A stretch of DNA of 64,000 nt from Naumovozyma dairenensis CBS 421 (taxonomy: Eukaryota > Ascomycota > Saccharomycetes > Saccharomycetales > Saccharomycetaceae): assembly GCF_000227115.2 (NCBI RefSeq), contig NC_016483.1:1-64000 (forward strand). The letters are read 5' to 3'. Made by a program: the position numbers and the translations under genes. Under the pieces are notes generated by a model. That model was not told the DNA's origin and ran no database searches. It worked only from the letters and a program-made list of their open reading frames with translations. This document shows positions 8,354 through 19,176 of this stretch, in pieces. Numbering within the stretch: position 1 is the stretch's first letter; every line of letters begins with the position of its first letter.

Positions 8354-10162
8354 CTATTGAATATTTAGTTTATATAATATTGGATTCTCTTCCTTTTCAT
8401 TCAAGTAATTAGCGACACCAATAAATTTATTCCATAGTTTATTCATATTAACTAATAGTAATTTCCAAAGGTTTCTTGGTAAATCCAGATAACTTCTCCA
8501 AATGAATCTAAAGGCTTCCATAACGTTTGCTATTTCAGTATTCCATGCCTTTTTCCATTTATTCTCAGATTTAATTATAGGCGTGGTATTTTTTGATTTT
8601 GAATTAGATGTAGTAGTTTGTTTCTTTATGTATTTTTTTTCTGGTAACTTCAAATCAGCGAATTTCACTGGTTCCTTTTCGTCTTCTAATAACTTGTTAA
8701 CATCTCTTTTTGTTATTTCCTCTTGCTCAGCATTTGAAGAGCTGAAATTATTGTTAATATAATCTTTGGCACCTTTTAATAGTCTGAAAAAATTATTTTT
8801 ACCAAATATAAAACTTGCATTTGGATTCTCCTTTGTCTTGAGATTGTTCATATTTTTATTATACATTCTTTCGAAACTGTTTATTGCTTCAATGGCTTGT
8901 GATAATCTGTCAAAAGTATTTAACAAAGCAATCAATTCATATTTAGTTAATTTATCCACAACATTTTGTCTTGATTCTTCATCAGCTTCATCGAATTCAA
9001 ACAAGATTTTCAAACTTGTTGCGTAACCAGTAGTTTGAACTTTCCCCCATAATCTGCAAGTATCACAATCAACACAATCCATTATCTTGGTGACATTTTT
9101 GAAACGGGATCTAAATTCATCTTTTAAAGAATAATCTAAATCATTTTTGAACAAAAGATCTTCTTGGAAGATATTACTATCCAATTGAGATGTTATGTTA
9201 ATAATTTTACCCTTAACGTCATTATCATATTCATTACAAAAATCTAAATGTTTCAAAAATGGCATAATTTTCCATAAAGATTTTGCAACTACAGCATAAT
9301 TGAAATAAATGTTTGTAATTCTATCAGGGAAATTACCGACTCTTGACATAAAGAATTCCAAATTGGGTCCCCATTGACCAGTTTCACTATTTAACATTTC
9401 ATTTGAGATATGAACTCCAATAGATGCGTGTAAACCTGAGACCAATCTATAAAACGCATCCTTTGCCAAACATTTCCCTTGAGTATCCATAGAGAAACAA
9501 TTTTCACCATAGATATGTTTCCAAATATTAGCAGATTGTTGACCACCATATCCAGTGAATCTTTCTGGGTTTTTAGTTAAGTCTATCAATACCGATTCTT
9601 TACTTTCAAATTCATTCACATCACAATAATCAATATCATTTTGCATATATTGTAATTTCTTATTATCATTACATAATTGATCCAAGAAGGAACAGTCAGT
9701 AACTAAATCTTCATCACTTGAATTGGAAGGATCTTTCAATTCACTCAAATGTTCTGGTTGCCAATATTCGGGTAACTTGGACCAATCTTCCACGATATCG
9801 ATGGAACAACTACCATCTGTACAAAGTCTATTACTATCATCCCAAAATGGACATTGTTTATAGATGTCTAATTTGAAATACTTAAAGAAATCAGTATTTA
9901 CTAAAGATTGTAAGTCATTCCTTATATTTTCATTAATGTTATTGATTTCTTGGAAAGTGATGTTACAACTTGTGCTGACGGTTGAATCCTTTTCAACTTT
10001 ACAGAAGGGAGTGGAATCTGAAATTATTTCATTGGCTTTGCTACTAGAAAAAGTTGATTCAGTGGCGTTTCCTTGGGCATATGCAGATGAAGTAGCGCTG
10101 GTGAAAACCAGCATCCCTGTTGACAGCGAGCATAAATTTATTAAAGAAGTACCGAGCTTCAT
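8354..10162 (-). CDS. ERO1: ER oxidoreductin Ero1
   Basis: 602 aa (S. cerevisiae 563). FAD-dependent thiol oxidase of the ER that reoxidises protein disulfide isomerase. A hydrophobic signal peptide occupies about residues 1-29. The shuttle cysteines are C114 and C119 (with C104 ten residues before), and the active-site cluster is C363-x-x-C366-x-x-C369 in MDCVDCDTCRLWG. All are shifted by a constant 14 from the yeast numbering. The FAD-site TGYGGQQSANIW is at 203-214. The C-terminal tail is long and rich in Ser/Lys/Asn, with an amphipathic end, as expected for the membrane-associated tail of yeast Ero1. The ATG is at 10162. Confidence 0.97.
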   Translation of the reverse strand: MKLGTSLINLCSLSTGMLVFTSATSSAYAQGNATESTFSSSKANEIISDSTPFCKVEKDSTVSTSCNITFQEINNINENIRNDLQSLVNTDFFKYFKLDIYKQCPFWDDSNRLCTDGSCSIDIVEDWSKLPEYWQPEHLSELKDPSNSSDEDLVTDCSFLDQLCNDNKKLQYMQNDIDYCDVNEFESKESVLIDLTKNPERFTGYGGQQSANIWKHIYGENCFSMDTQGKCLAKDAFYRLVSGLHASIGVHISNEMLNSETGQWGPNLEFFMSRVGNFPDRITNIYFNYAVVAKSLWKIMPFLKHLDFCNEYDNDVKGKIINITSQLDSNIFQEDLLFKNDLDYSLKDEFRSRFKNVTKIMDCVDCDTCRLWGKVQTTGYATSLKILFEFDEADEESRQNVVDKLTKYELIALLNTFDRLSQAIEAINSFERMYNKNMNNLKTKENPNASFIFGKNNFFRLLKGAKDYINNNFSSSNAEQEEITKRDVNKLLEDEKEPVKFADLKLPEKKYIKKQTTTSNSKSKNTTPIIKSENKWKKAWNTEIANVMEAFRFIWRSYLDLPRNLWKLLLVNMNKLWNKFIGVANYLNEKEENPILYKLNIQ

Positions 10163-10575
10163 GGTTATATACGATATAACAGTACCGGTTAGATGGTTTC
10201 TTGGAAGTTTTTTGGTTTTTAATATGTAATTTTTAAGAATATATCACTATTTATATGTATATATATATATATATATAGTATTACAGGTTTCTGATCCTCG
10301 AGAGCAGACCTCGATGAGAGTGGCAAAGCGCCAAGTTTATACTTTAGCGCTTTTCTTTTTCAAATTACGTGTGTTCTTCCCTCCCTCCACGGGCCGCGGA
10401 AGTTAATTCTTACTAATCATACACGTGACTGGATTTTGTTCTGGAAGGTTTCAGAATAATAAAACAGGCACTTCAATACTTACTATTTACTTTGTTGTTG
10501 TTGTTGTTGTTAATTTGTTTTCCTAATTAATTATGTGATGGTAGATGGTGATGTATTATATACGACTTCCTCTTC
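10163..10575. promoter_or_regulatory. ERO1 promoter region
   Basis: 413 bp between the PRE8 stop and the ERO1 start. TACGTGTG at 10366-10373 resembles the Hac1-type UPRE-2 core, fitting the known unfolded-protein control of ERO1. CACGTGA is at 10422-10428 and AGTGGCAAA, close to the Rpn4 PACE element, is at 10319-10327. There are (TA)n at 10257-10277 and (TTG)n near 10494-10512. All are motif matches only. Confidence 0.4.
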
Positions 10576-11328
10576 TTACAAAGCTTCCAACCTATCGTTA
10601 ATCTCTTGAGATGTTAGCTTCTTGAATCTTGGACCTTTATCTGTTGGAACCCCAGTGTAGCCTAGCATTTCTGGGTTCTCATCTCCTATAACGGCAATCT
10701 CAATGGTATCACCATTAAACTCACCTTCCACAGATTCCTTCAAAGTCAATAATGCGATATGAATAGCATCTTCTAATTCTAACTCATCATTCCATCTTTT
10801 CTCTAAGAATGTCTTTGCTGCAACGGATCCTTTACCAATAGCGGTGGCCTTCCAAGGGAAATATGAACCTGATGGATCTACTTGATATAAACTGAACCCT
10901 CTATGTTCATCATGGCCTGCCACTAACAAGGAAACACCAAATGGCCTAACACCACCAGATTGTGTAGCTTCTTGCATAATTTTCGCGATTTCAGAAACAA
11001 GTAACTTAGTTGGTGGATATTCTCCATATATTCTTTTATAATTAGAATGAGCCACTTTCCTTGATTTATCTACTAAGACTCTATAATCTGGTCCCATCCC
11101 AGAGTAAACTGCACCAATGTCTGGTGTTATAAGTTCCACTTTAGATAAAGTTTCTGTTAATGCCAATGGAGAGGATGATTTCTTTTCTGTCGCAATAACA
11201 ATCCCATTGGTTGCCTTGATACCAATTGATGTGACACCTTGATTTACTGCGGTCAAGGCATAATCAATTTGACCTAATTTACCACTTGGTGAAAACGTGG
11301 TTAATGAAAACGAATATCTGTCAGCCAT
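10576..11328 (-). CDS. PRE8: 20S proteasome subunit alpha 2 (Pre8)
   Basis: 250 aa, the same length as S. cerevisiae Pre8. It forms part of the alpha ring that gates the 20S core. The N-terminus has the proteasome alpha signature ([20 protein letters not shown], residues 5-24) and the usual [13 protein letters not shown] region near 126-138. It ends EINDRLEAL. The gene is YML092C in S. cerevisiae, some 38 gene names away from ERO1, so its place between ERO1 and COX14 is a rearrangement. A Rpn4-like GGTGGCGAAA reads on the minus strand at 11524-11515, upstream of the start. Confidence 0.97.
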   Translation of the reverse strand: MADRYSFSLTTFSPSGKLGQIDYALTAVNQGVTSIGIKATNGIVIATEKKSSSPLALTETLSKVELITPDIGAVYSGMGPDYRVLVDKSRKVAHSNYKRIYGEYPPTKLLVSEIAKIMQEATQSGGVRPFGVSLLVAGHDEHRGFSLYQVDPSGSYFPWKATAIGKGSVAAKTFLEKRWNDELELEDAIHIALLTLKESVEGEFNGDTIEIAVIGDENPEMLGYTGVPTDKGPRFKKLTSQEINDRLEAL

Positions 11329-12146
11329 TAGTTAATATGATGTGTGTATTTTTGTTGCTAATGTTAAAGGGACTAGTCCACGATAGTAGTTCTTAATTGT
11401 TTGTAGGAGTTGGCTCTTATTAGTCTGTAGAGTGAGCCACTATCTGTTTTTTCCTTTGTATAACCATTTTTTGTTATATGGAAACTACTACCTTAACATA
11501 TTCCTAAAGCAACTTTTCGCCACCTCGATTCCCAATTCTATAGATTCCTTGTTAAGTATTTTCCGACCCACTAATTTTGTACGGGTAGTTTCGTCAATTT
11601 AGAGAAGACGACGCCAGTAAAGACATGATAAGGTTACGTTAACCACCATTACTACATCAAACCAAACCAAGCTATTTTACCAAGGACCTTAGGTGCTCAG
11701 CTTATAATGAAATTTTATTTCAGTCAATAAACCACTACCAATAGGTACTGATAACTTATCCTCTGTTTTCATATCTAAAAAAAAGATAAGGATCCCAAAC
11801 ATCATGTACGAGCTATTAGCATGGTAGTATGTTGAATTAAATCCTTCCCATTTTTGAACAATATAACTAGACTGCCTAATGTAATACCAAACGGTCGTTT
11901 GTAATATATAATCGTTATCCGAACAAAGAGAGATGATTTGAATTATAAGTTAAAAAGAATAATATAAATTATATATGTATATATGTACAGGTATTTGGAG
12001 GGAATATTCCCACTTGGTAATAGTCTCGATTTGTTGAAAGTAATGGTAAGTTGTCTATGCGTCTGATTGAAGGATATTTCTTCACGAGCATTTTTTCCGT
12101 AAACAATGAATGAGTTTTCATTTTACTTTAACTTTCTTTAAATCAA
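11329..12146. other. PRE8 upstream / COX14 downstream spacer
   Basis: 818 bp. The part next to PRE8 carries the PACE-like GGTGGCGAAA (minus strand, 11515-11524). The rest is AT-rich without a recognisable gene or RNA. Confidence 0.4.
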
Positions 12147-12338
12147 TTACTTAGGGGTATTACTGTTTATCGCTTCAGGAGATTCCTTCTGTGTAACTTG
12201 TTTTTCATATCGTTTACCATTCATATATAATGTATATGCTAATGCACCTGACATATAAAGAGTACCACCAACTAAAGTAAGTACAGTTAGACGATGTAAT
12301 GTGTCAGTTACTCTAGTGTACCATGCATATCTTGCCAT
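12147..12338 (-). CDS. COX14: Cytochrome c oxidase assembly protein Cox14
   Basis: 63 aa (S. cerevisiae 70). Small inner-membrane protein that holds newly made Cox1 with Mss51 and Coa3 and couples Cox1 translation to assembly. [20 protein letters not shown] (residues 3-22) is nearly identical to the yeast protein, a single membrane helix spans about 17-39, and the tail is short and polar. COX14, MSC1 and the rest follow the S. cerevisiae order. Confidence 0.95.
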   Translation of the reverse strand: MARYAWYTRVTDTLHRLTVLTLVGGTLYMSGALAYTLYMNGKRYEKQVTQKESPEAINSNTPK

Positions 12339-12835
12339 TTTTCCTTCAGGGATTTAGTTTGTATAATTTAATTAATCTGCCACTTTTATTCGACCAGAGT
12401 GTTGCTGTTTCCAATCAAGGGGAGATATTATAAAATAGAGTTAGGAAGTCATTGTTTTAACATTATCTTATTTCTACGCGTTAGTAAATTTTATATGTAA
12501 AGTTACCCGGTGGCTTTCTCTTCTCTGAGAAAGTTTGTAAGACATATTTATTATGCACAGAATAGTATAATATCAACCTGATGAGCAAGTAAGTATACGA
12601 TGAATGAAAAACCACGTTCACTTGTTCGACCAGTACGTTTTATACAAAGGGATTACATGATAAAACTCGTAAATTATGTAGAGAAATTTAAAAGCGAAAA
12701 ACAGAAAGAATGACTTAAATATAAATTCAATAACAATAGTATTTTTATTTATTTGGTTGTTTGTTTATTTTTTTATTTTTTTGTTTGATTCCATGTGGAT
12801 TTTTAATAATTCAATTGGGTTTCGGAGTTGATTTC
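12339..12835. other. COX14 upstream / MSC1 downstream spacer
   Basis: 497 bp. ACGCGT sits near 12476. A TACTAAC reads on the minus strand at about 12482-12488 upstream of COX14, but no matching GTATGT was found, so no intron is called. The end next to MSC1 is T-rich. Confidence 0.4.
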
Positions 12836-14344
12836 TTAGCAAGTTACCATCATTGCATATCCACGTTTAGCAAGATCTTGAGCTTTATTCAAAACTCTCT
12901 TATAAAATGGCTCTTGTTTAATACCAAAGAACCATTGAGTATTTTCCTTTGCAGATTGAATCATTTCTTCTCTTGTTGATGTTGGCTTCATTCTTATACC
13001 AAAACTTTCCAAATAAGCTTTCAAATCATCTTGTGACCAATTTTCAAATGTTTCATACCAAATTTCACCGAATTTTTCCTTCATGTCACCAGCTTTCTTA
13101 CTTGCCATATCCATACCTTCGGTCACTTGGGATGCCATTTCACCTCTCTTTTCACATGACCAATCTTTGAAAGAAATCATATTATCTTTCAATTTCCTTA
13201 ATGGTGCGTTTCTTGAATCTCTAACTTTTTGAATCAAATCTTTCTTTGTAGCAAACATGGAATAATCAATGTCACGAATATCTAAGAATTCCTTTAATCT
13301 ACCCTTAGACCAATCATCGATACCAATTAAGAACGTATCATTGATGACTTCATTTGTCTTTTTCTTTGTCTTTGAGTACATATCTTGACCGGCAGAAGTG
13401 ACAGATTTCCAAGTAGAATCAACATTTTCAGGAGATTTTTCCATAAATGGAGTAGTCTTTTTCTTCAAATATTTCAAATACCAATTAATGTCATCCTTTA
13501 ATAAACTATAGTTATCATTTGCCTGTTCCACTAAATAATCATGAGAATGCATTAATTTTTCATCCAATTGAACATCATGACTTTCTAACCATTTTTCTAA
13601 GTCATTACTTGACCAAGTATCAAAGATATTTTCCTTTAATTCACCAGCTTTATTTAAAAATTGTTTATTAGCTAAATCCATAGAATCCAATAGATTTAAT
13701 CTTTCCTTTTCTACTTTATTAGAAACAGCATACATGTTTTTCCTAACTAAATGCATTAAATCCTCCTTTTTATTGATCATATCTCTCTTATAAGAGATCT
13801 TGTATTTATCTAACCAATTAGTTAAATCCTCCACAGACCAATCTTTGAAATAAGAAGACGATGGATAATAACCTGATGCCTTTGATTTTTTAGAGATATC
13901 TTTGAAATATTTCTTAGCTAATTGAACCATTGCATCCTTAGAATCATTGGCATCAGCTTTAATTCTATTTTTCAATAAGTACTTATGTAAATCATCTTTG
14001 GACCAAGAGTTAAACAACCAATCAGAAATATCTTCAGCTTTACCCATCCCCTTGTTAGACATCCATGGGAATTGTTTATCATCAGAAGCCCAAAATTTCC
14101 ACCATGGTTTAGGGTGCATGTTTTGATCCCAGACATCCATGGCATCAGCTTTCAAATCATCTAACGATTTAGTGGAGATATCTTTCAAATTATTCATGTG
14201 ATCATTGACATAATCCTTAAGGTCATCTTCAGTCCATGTGTCGAATGGGAAAACAGAGTTTTCCGACGATGATGATGACGAAGATGCCAAGACACCAGAA
14301 GATACGTAAAGCGCTGTTGAACAATAGAGAACCAGGTGTTTCAT
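12836..14344 (-). CDS. MSC1: Msc1-like protein with Ish1-type repeats
   Basis: 502 aa (S. cerevisiae 513). A signal peptide covers about residues 1-20, followed by a Ser run. At least six copies of a repeat with the pattern W-x-x-D/N-x-L-x-x-[WYF]-L are visible (for example TWTEDDLKDYV at 35, SWSKDDLHKYL at 112, DWSVEDLTNWL at 167, and later TWSSNDLEKWL, DWSKGRLKEFL and NWSQDDLKAYL), the Ish1-type module of the family. S. cerevisiae Msc1 is stress-induced and affects meiotic sister-chromatid recombination; its biochemical role is not known. It is divergent from RSC9. Confidence 0.93.
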   Translation of the reverse strand: MKHLVLYCSTALYVSSGVLASSSSSSSENSVFPFDTWTEDDLKDYVNDHMNNLKDISTKSLDDLKADAMDVWDQNMHPKPWWKFWASDDKQFPWMSNKGMGKAEDISDWLFNSWSKDDLHKYLLKNRIKADANDSKDAMVQLAKKYFKDISKKSKASGYYPSSSYFKDWSVEDLTNWLDKYKISYKRDMINKKEDLMHLVRKNMYAVSNKVEKERLNLLDSMDLANKQFLNKAGELKENIFDTWSSNDLEKWLESHDVQLDEKLMHSHDYLVEQANDNYSLLKDDINWYLKYLKKKTTPFMEKSPENVDSTWKSVTSAGQDMYSKTKKKTNEVINDTFLIGIDDWSKGRLKEFLDIRDIDYSMFATKKDLIQKVRDSRNAPLRKLKDNMISFKDWSCEKRGEMASQVTEGMDMASKKAGDMKEKFGEIWYETFENWSQDDLKAYLESFGIRMKPTSTREEMIQSAKENTQWFFGIKQEPFYKRVLNKAQDLAKRGYAMMVTC

Positions 14345-15300
14345 TTTTATCTAATAGTATGTATCTATTTTTCCTTGTAGTTTGTTCTGTTACTTTCAGT
14401 GAGCTATAAAGAGATAATTTTGACAAGGAAGGGGGTCAAAGAAAGTATTATCTTGCAATAGAGTGATATCTTTTTATATTAGATCCAATTTCAGGGAGGG
14501 GGAGGAAGAGACTGTATACCGACAAATGGTATAGCCATTTCCAGTTGGTAGATGAGGAATTAGCTTACTAGTACATGAATATATCCTATTTTGTTAGGGG
14601 ATATGGACATGGATATGGAATCTACCCTCATGTGAGGTAAGTACGTAAGGGATCTAAATGTTTGAGATGGTGTGTCTGTCATCATTTAAACTCTAGCTTT
14701 AATGGGGGAGACAAATAGCGCCTATCTGGGTAAAGCATGTATGTAAGTATGTATGTATGGCCGGTACACTACAATGGCGACATTATTAACTGTTTCGGGT
14801 CATTGCTCTGCTCTATATGGAGATATAAGTAAAACAATGCTTTTTGGAGGAGTATCCTATTCCAATAGACATCTGACGTACCGCCAAATTTAAGGGGAGT
14901 ATTATATGCGAGGTATGGGTTATAAAAGCCCTAGGCGAAATATGACAAGCATTGTCATAACCCTCTTATTTATTCCCTCTAGGTCTTTTGAATCTCTGAA
15001 CACGAGTATTTACTTTTCTTTCTAGTTTTAGGCACGTGCATTAGATGACCCGTTTAGTCCCTCACGAGTAGCTTTTCGATAGAACTTCAAGAAAGAAAAT
15101 CTGAAATTAGACATGAAATGGAAAATAAACAAACGAAAAGTAGCAAGTGAAATTCTATCTATACATCATCGCCCTAGATCCTAAGTAAAGGTAAACTAAA
15201 GTGCATAATACAGAGAATATCCCTTGAAGAACTCACTTCTCATTATTGCAAATCTTTCTGTATCTATATCCAAATCCCAAATCATAAATAGAACATAAAA
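14345..15300. promoter_or_regulatory. MSC1/RSC9 divergent promoter region
   Basis: 956 bp. AGGGG-type stress elements near 14591-14596 fit a stress-induced MSC1. A palindromic GCACGTGC is at 15032-15039, and (GTAT)n lies near 14739-14758. No gene seen. Confidence 0.4.
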
Positions 15301-17109
15301 ATGAGTGTCTCTGGATCTCATTCACCATTCATTGCTAATACTCCAACACCAATAATTCAAAATAACTCTATCCCTCAACAAACTCTCGATGCCAACAACA
15401 ATAATAACAATAACAACGTTATAACTGGCGACGATAATAACAATAATAATACATTCTCAAATATAATACCTGTTCCTATTAAAGTTTCAAGACAACAGTC
15501 AAATGCTATCCTTTCCAATAATCACAATCAAAGACATTTACAATATTCTTTAAATAATTTAAATGTCTTCAATCAAATCCCAAAAGATAATATTTCAACC
15601 GCTGGTGTAGATAGTCTTTCCCGATTTAAACTAGCATTATTAAGTGGGATCCCCGAAGAAATTAAATGGACATTGAAAAAATATTTAGTATATAGTACTA
15701 AAGCTCCATACATGATTAGTTTGAAAAATTTACCTGATCTTTTACAACTATTTAAAAATTTAATATTAGACTTGATGCCAATAATTGAAAATTTTAATCA
15801 ACCTCTAATTAATGACATGAATGATAAATTACAAATTGGAATAACAAGTCTCTTAATATTAAGGAATTTAGCTCAAGATACTGAGTCCATTCAAGTTCTT
15901 GTAGCAGATGAAGAAATTAAAAATTTCATATTGTTTGTATTGACAAAATTTCAAATGATTTCAAAAGGTGATCCAAATTGGCAATTGTGGGAATCAAATT
16001 CTTCTTATTTTAATGAATTGATTCATTACACTATAGATTTAATGGAAGGCATATCATCATATATTGCACCGGCTAAGAAAAATAATCCATTCTTTCAAAC
16101 ATTGGTATCCGCTTTGAATTTCACCAAAGACAGATATATGGTCATTTCAATATTAAGATCGTTATCAAGATTATTAGTTAGATCAAAAGCTGACGAGGAA
16201 AGTGCTGCAGATGATTTACATGAAAAGAGCTTAAATTTAATTGTTTCATTCTTATTGATTGAGAAGGATAGTGAATTAATTATCGCCTCCTTGGATTTCT
16301 TATACCAATACATGTTACCAGGTAATGAAAGAATTTCAGGTTTATTTGACAACGAGGAAAGATATTCAATATTTACTACAATGTTACCTAAGTTATTAAC
16401 TTACAATGTCAAATTACCAAATTATTCAGCATTAAACGAAACAAATATTAAATTAATTACAAGAGTTAGACCACCTCCTCCTACTACGCCACCACATTTA
16501 CCAGAAAATTTATTTAAACAATTATTATTATTAAATGAACCAATGAGATCCACTGCTTGGTTAAGATGTTGTTTTGAACCAGTGGAAGATGCTGAATTTA
16601 CTCAAATAGCTCTTTGGAGGGCATATGAGGCCAAATTCTCTCAACCAATACGTGAATCTGGTAGGAAACTATTAGCTGCAGTGGAATTCATTAAGAATGT
16701 TTCTAATGCGTTCCATGACGCGTCAGCAATGGTCATTGTGGATCAAGTAACTGGTAAGAAAAGATTTGTTATTAAGGGAATTCAACCAAGAGAAAAGGCA
16801 ATAAGTATTAAAGAAGGTGATATTGCTTCCAGAAACACATTAGTTGGATTGACGAGCAAATTCTTAGATGATCCATATAATTTAACCCCGTCAAAGCAAT
16901 TAAATTTACCTTCCATTGATTTCCCAACTGAATTGTCTGATGTATCTAAAGTGGCAACGACATTCCTATGTTTGGTATCAAATGATACTAAAGGTCCAGG
17001 TGGGAAGTTTTGTAAAGAAATTAAACCATTAATATTCCATAGGTTAGTTGATGTTCCACCATTGATCTCTCTTCTCTCTGAATACATGGATAATACACCT
17101 AATGTATGA
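15301..17109 (+). CDS. RSC9: RSC chromatin-remodelling subunit Rsc9
   Basis: 602 aa (S. cerevisiae 581). Subunit of the RSC nucleosome-remodelling complex. The first 75 residues are low-complexity with two Asn runs (near 33-39 and 46-50). From about residue 100 the protein is helical and repeat-like (armadillo-type). The C-terminal half ([20 protein letters not shown] near residue 418, then a [10 protein letters not shown] segment) matches the conserved Rsc9 core that carries the RFX-type DNA-binding-like domain. The ATG at 15301 fits the family. Confidence 0.92.
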   Translation: MSVSGSHSPFIANTPTPIIQNNSIPQQTLDANNNNNNNNVITGDDNNNNNTFSNIIPVPIKVSRQQSNAILSNNHNQRHLQYSLNNLNVFNQIPKDNISTAGVDSLSRFKLALLSGIPEEIKWTLKKYLVYSTKAPYMISLKNLPDLLQLFKNLILDLMPIIENFNQPLINDMNDKLQIGITSLLILRNLAQDTESIQVLVADEEIKNFILFVLTKFQMISKGDPNWQLWESNSSYFNELIHYTIDLMEGISSYIAPAKKNNPFFQTLVSALNFTKDRYMVISILRSLSRLLVRSKADEESAADDLHEKSLNLIVSFLLIEKDSELIIASLDFLYQYMLPGNERISGLFDNEERYSIFTTMLPKLLTYNVKLPNYSALNETNIKLITRVRPPPPTTPPHLPENLFKQLLLLNEPMRSTAWLRCCFEPVEDAEFTQIALWRAYEAKFSQPIRESGRKLLAAVEFIKNVSNAFHDASAMVIVDQVTGKKRFVIKGIQPREKAISIKEGDIASRNTLVGLTSKFLDDPYNLTPSKQLNLPSIDFPTELSDVSKVATTFLCLVSNDTKGPGGKFCKEIKPLIFHRLVDVPPLISLLSEYMDNTPNV

Positions 17110-17655
17110 GGGGAAAAGAGTATGAAAATTAGATAAAAATGGATTATTTTGTATAGATAAGAACATTAATAATATTAGTGAATCTTCCACCACAACATGG
17201 AAATGTATCATTATTTATTTGATTTTAAAAGTAAATATGACTGTAATTATATTTAGTTTTATATTTTTCTTCGTACAAACCTATTGGTTTCTCTGACAAG
17301 GGGAATAAAATGATATCTGTTTGTTTACTTTTTAAAATCTGGGTTGCTTCCAAAATAAACAGATTATTTAGATCAGGAAGAAAATATTGAAAAGTAAACA
17401 ATAAACTAAAACAGGTTATCCACCATTGTGAACTTAGTACTTCTAGCATTCTTGTATAAGTAGCAGATAGTGCCATATTATATATTAAAATAGTGAAGTT
17501 CCTTTTTTTCAGTATCAAATTATACATATAATTTTGTATGTGAATGGTAAATAGAATAAAAAGAAGTGAGTCCAAAAGAAGTATACTATAAAAAATTCAA
17601 TGCAGTAGATTATACGTAATATTAGTGTAAGAATGATGTGTGTTTTTGTTGTTTT
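17110..17655. other. RSC9/PGA3 convergent spacer (ERG13 slot)
   Basis: 546 bp between gene ends. In S. cerevisiae ERG13 lies here; I see no recognisable remnant. A minus-strand frame of about 100 codons from an internal ATG (within 17225-17575) matches nothing I know and is not called. Confidence 0.45.
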
Positions 17656-18600
17656 TCAAAACACATATACTTGATCATCGCCTTTACTCTTGGAATAACT
17701 TTGTTTCCAACCTAACTCCTTAGCATAATTCACAACCATATTTTCCATACCTTCTGGTCCGCAAATCAATAACCTATGATCATCTGAAGATTCAGGTAAA
17801 TATTTTTGCATTTGTTCCCTAGTGACAAGACCTACATCACCTTTCCAGGTTTCACTTGGATAACGAACTACATAGTGAATATCGAAATGAGGGTATTTTT
17901 TTGCCATTTCATCTAATTCATCTTTCAATAAGATATCATTTTCCGTATCATTTGCATAAATTAAAGAAACTTTAGTTAAATCCTCTGGGGTGGTGATGAT
18001 TTCATTTAACATTTGTAAAACTGGAGTAATACCTGATCCACCTGCTACAATAGCTAAAGCAGTTGATGAATTAACATTGTAATTTAATTCACCGATTGGA
18101 CCTTTAAATTCCACAGATTCACCTGGTTTTAAGCCTGCAAAATATTTAGAAACTTTACCATCTGCATAAGATTTAATAAGTAAATCGAAATAACCCTTGT
18201 CTAATTTGGAACTAATTGGATTATAGTATCTAATTTCTTCTTTACCATCGATAAATACTCTTGCGGCGATATGGAATCCAGCAGGGATATTTAATGATTC
18301 CAAGGGAGTTTTCAATTTGAAACGATATAACGCGGTATTCTTAGAGATAACTGTTTGATCTTCTAATTCTAATTTTGTCCATTTATCAGGGAATAAAGAT
18401 CTTCTTCTTTGGTAAGCCAAAAGAGCTCTAACAACTAAAGAGGTGAATAGTATTGGTAATGCTAACAGTAGTCTATATTCTTTAGACAGATAAGTCAACA
18501 GAGCAATACCGAAAACAAACAATGCAGTTGGGATATAAATCCCATGGATTGGATCATCCAAGATATTCGGTTGTTCTTCTTCGTATTCTTCAGCAGACAT
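17656..18600 (-). CDS. PGA3: Cytochrome b5 reductase-family protein Pga3
   Basis: 314 aa from ATG 18600 (S. cerevisiae 312); the frame extends upstream only through a TTG. NADH-dependent flavin reductase of the ER/plasma membrane, implicated in protein trafficking and maturation. Two membrane segments lie at about 21-38 and 43-63. The FAD motif RYYNPIS is at 124-130, the NADH motif GGSGITP at 187-193 and CGPEGM at 280-285, and the chain ends in Phe as the family does. Confidence 0.95.
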   Translation of the reverse strand: MSAEEYEEEQPNILDDPIHGIYIPTALFVFGIALLTYLSKEYRLLLALPILFTSLVVRALLAYQRRRSLFPDKWTKLELEDQTVISKNTALYRFKLKTPLESLNIPAGFHIAARVFIDGKEEIRYYNPISSKLDKGYFDLLIKSYADGKVSKYFAGLKPGESVEFKGPIGELNYNVNSSTALAIVAGGSGITPVLQMLNEIITTPEDLTKVSLIYANDTENDILLKDELDEMAKKYPHFDIHYVVRYPSETWKGDVGLVTREQMQKYLPESSDDHRLLICGPEGMENMVVNYAKELGWKQSYSKSKGDDQVYVF

Positions 18601-19176
18601 CTTGTTTTTTCTTTTTGTTTTTTCTTCTTTAAAACTGTTGATGAAACCTAAAAACAAGCTAACTATCAATATATCTTTAATTCTCTTTCCGGGAAGGATT
18701 GATATTGGAAAGAAAGATGGTATAACCTTGGTTTAACTAGAACAGCACTATCTAGTGTTAAATGTCCTAATAGCTAACTCTGCGATGAGTGGTTTTTTCC
18801 CTCTCTCTCGATATAATTATATGTATATATCGAAGGAATTTTCCAAATTTCCACCCGTGGACCTTCCTGAGGATACTTTATGCCAAAGGGCAGAAGGCAA
18901 ACGTAAATTGAAAGACAATAGATGGATTTGTTACGTAATTAGAACTTCGATGGCGATTGCAAATTGAATTTTAATAGAATATATTTTTTTAATAGCTAAC
19001 TGTTGATATATAAACTAGATGGTCATTTTAATGTACAATGGTATATAGCTATATGTTTGTTTGGTCCCTGGTTCCAGTCTATCATCCTTACAAATATCGT
19101 AATATTACATGCCTCAATTGTTATTTTTTGTCGTTTCATCATCATCGCGAGTGTAACTGACTCGCTCGTTGGTTGG
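18601..19176. other. PGA3 upstream / PHO84 downstream spacer (TUB3 slot)
   Basis: 576 bp. In S. cerevisiae TUB3 lies here; no tubulin fragment is recognisable. Short open frames near 18755 and 19003 look random. Confidence 0.45.

Noticed and set aside
12339..12500. 5' UTR intron of COX14 suggested by TACTAAC on the minus strand
   Set aside because: No GTATGT-type donor upstream, and the annotated ATG matches the family start.
17225..17575. 116-codon minus-strand frame in the ERG13 slot
   Set aside because: Starts at a TTG; from its first ATG it has about 100 codons with no similarity to ERG13 or anything I know.
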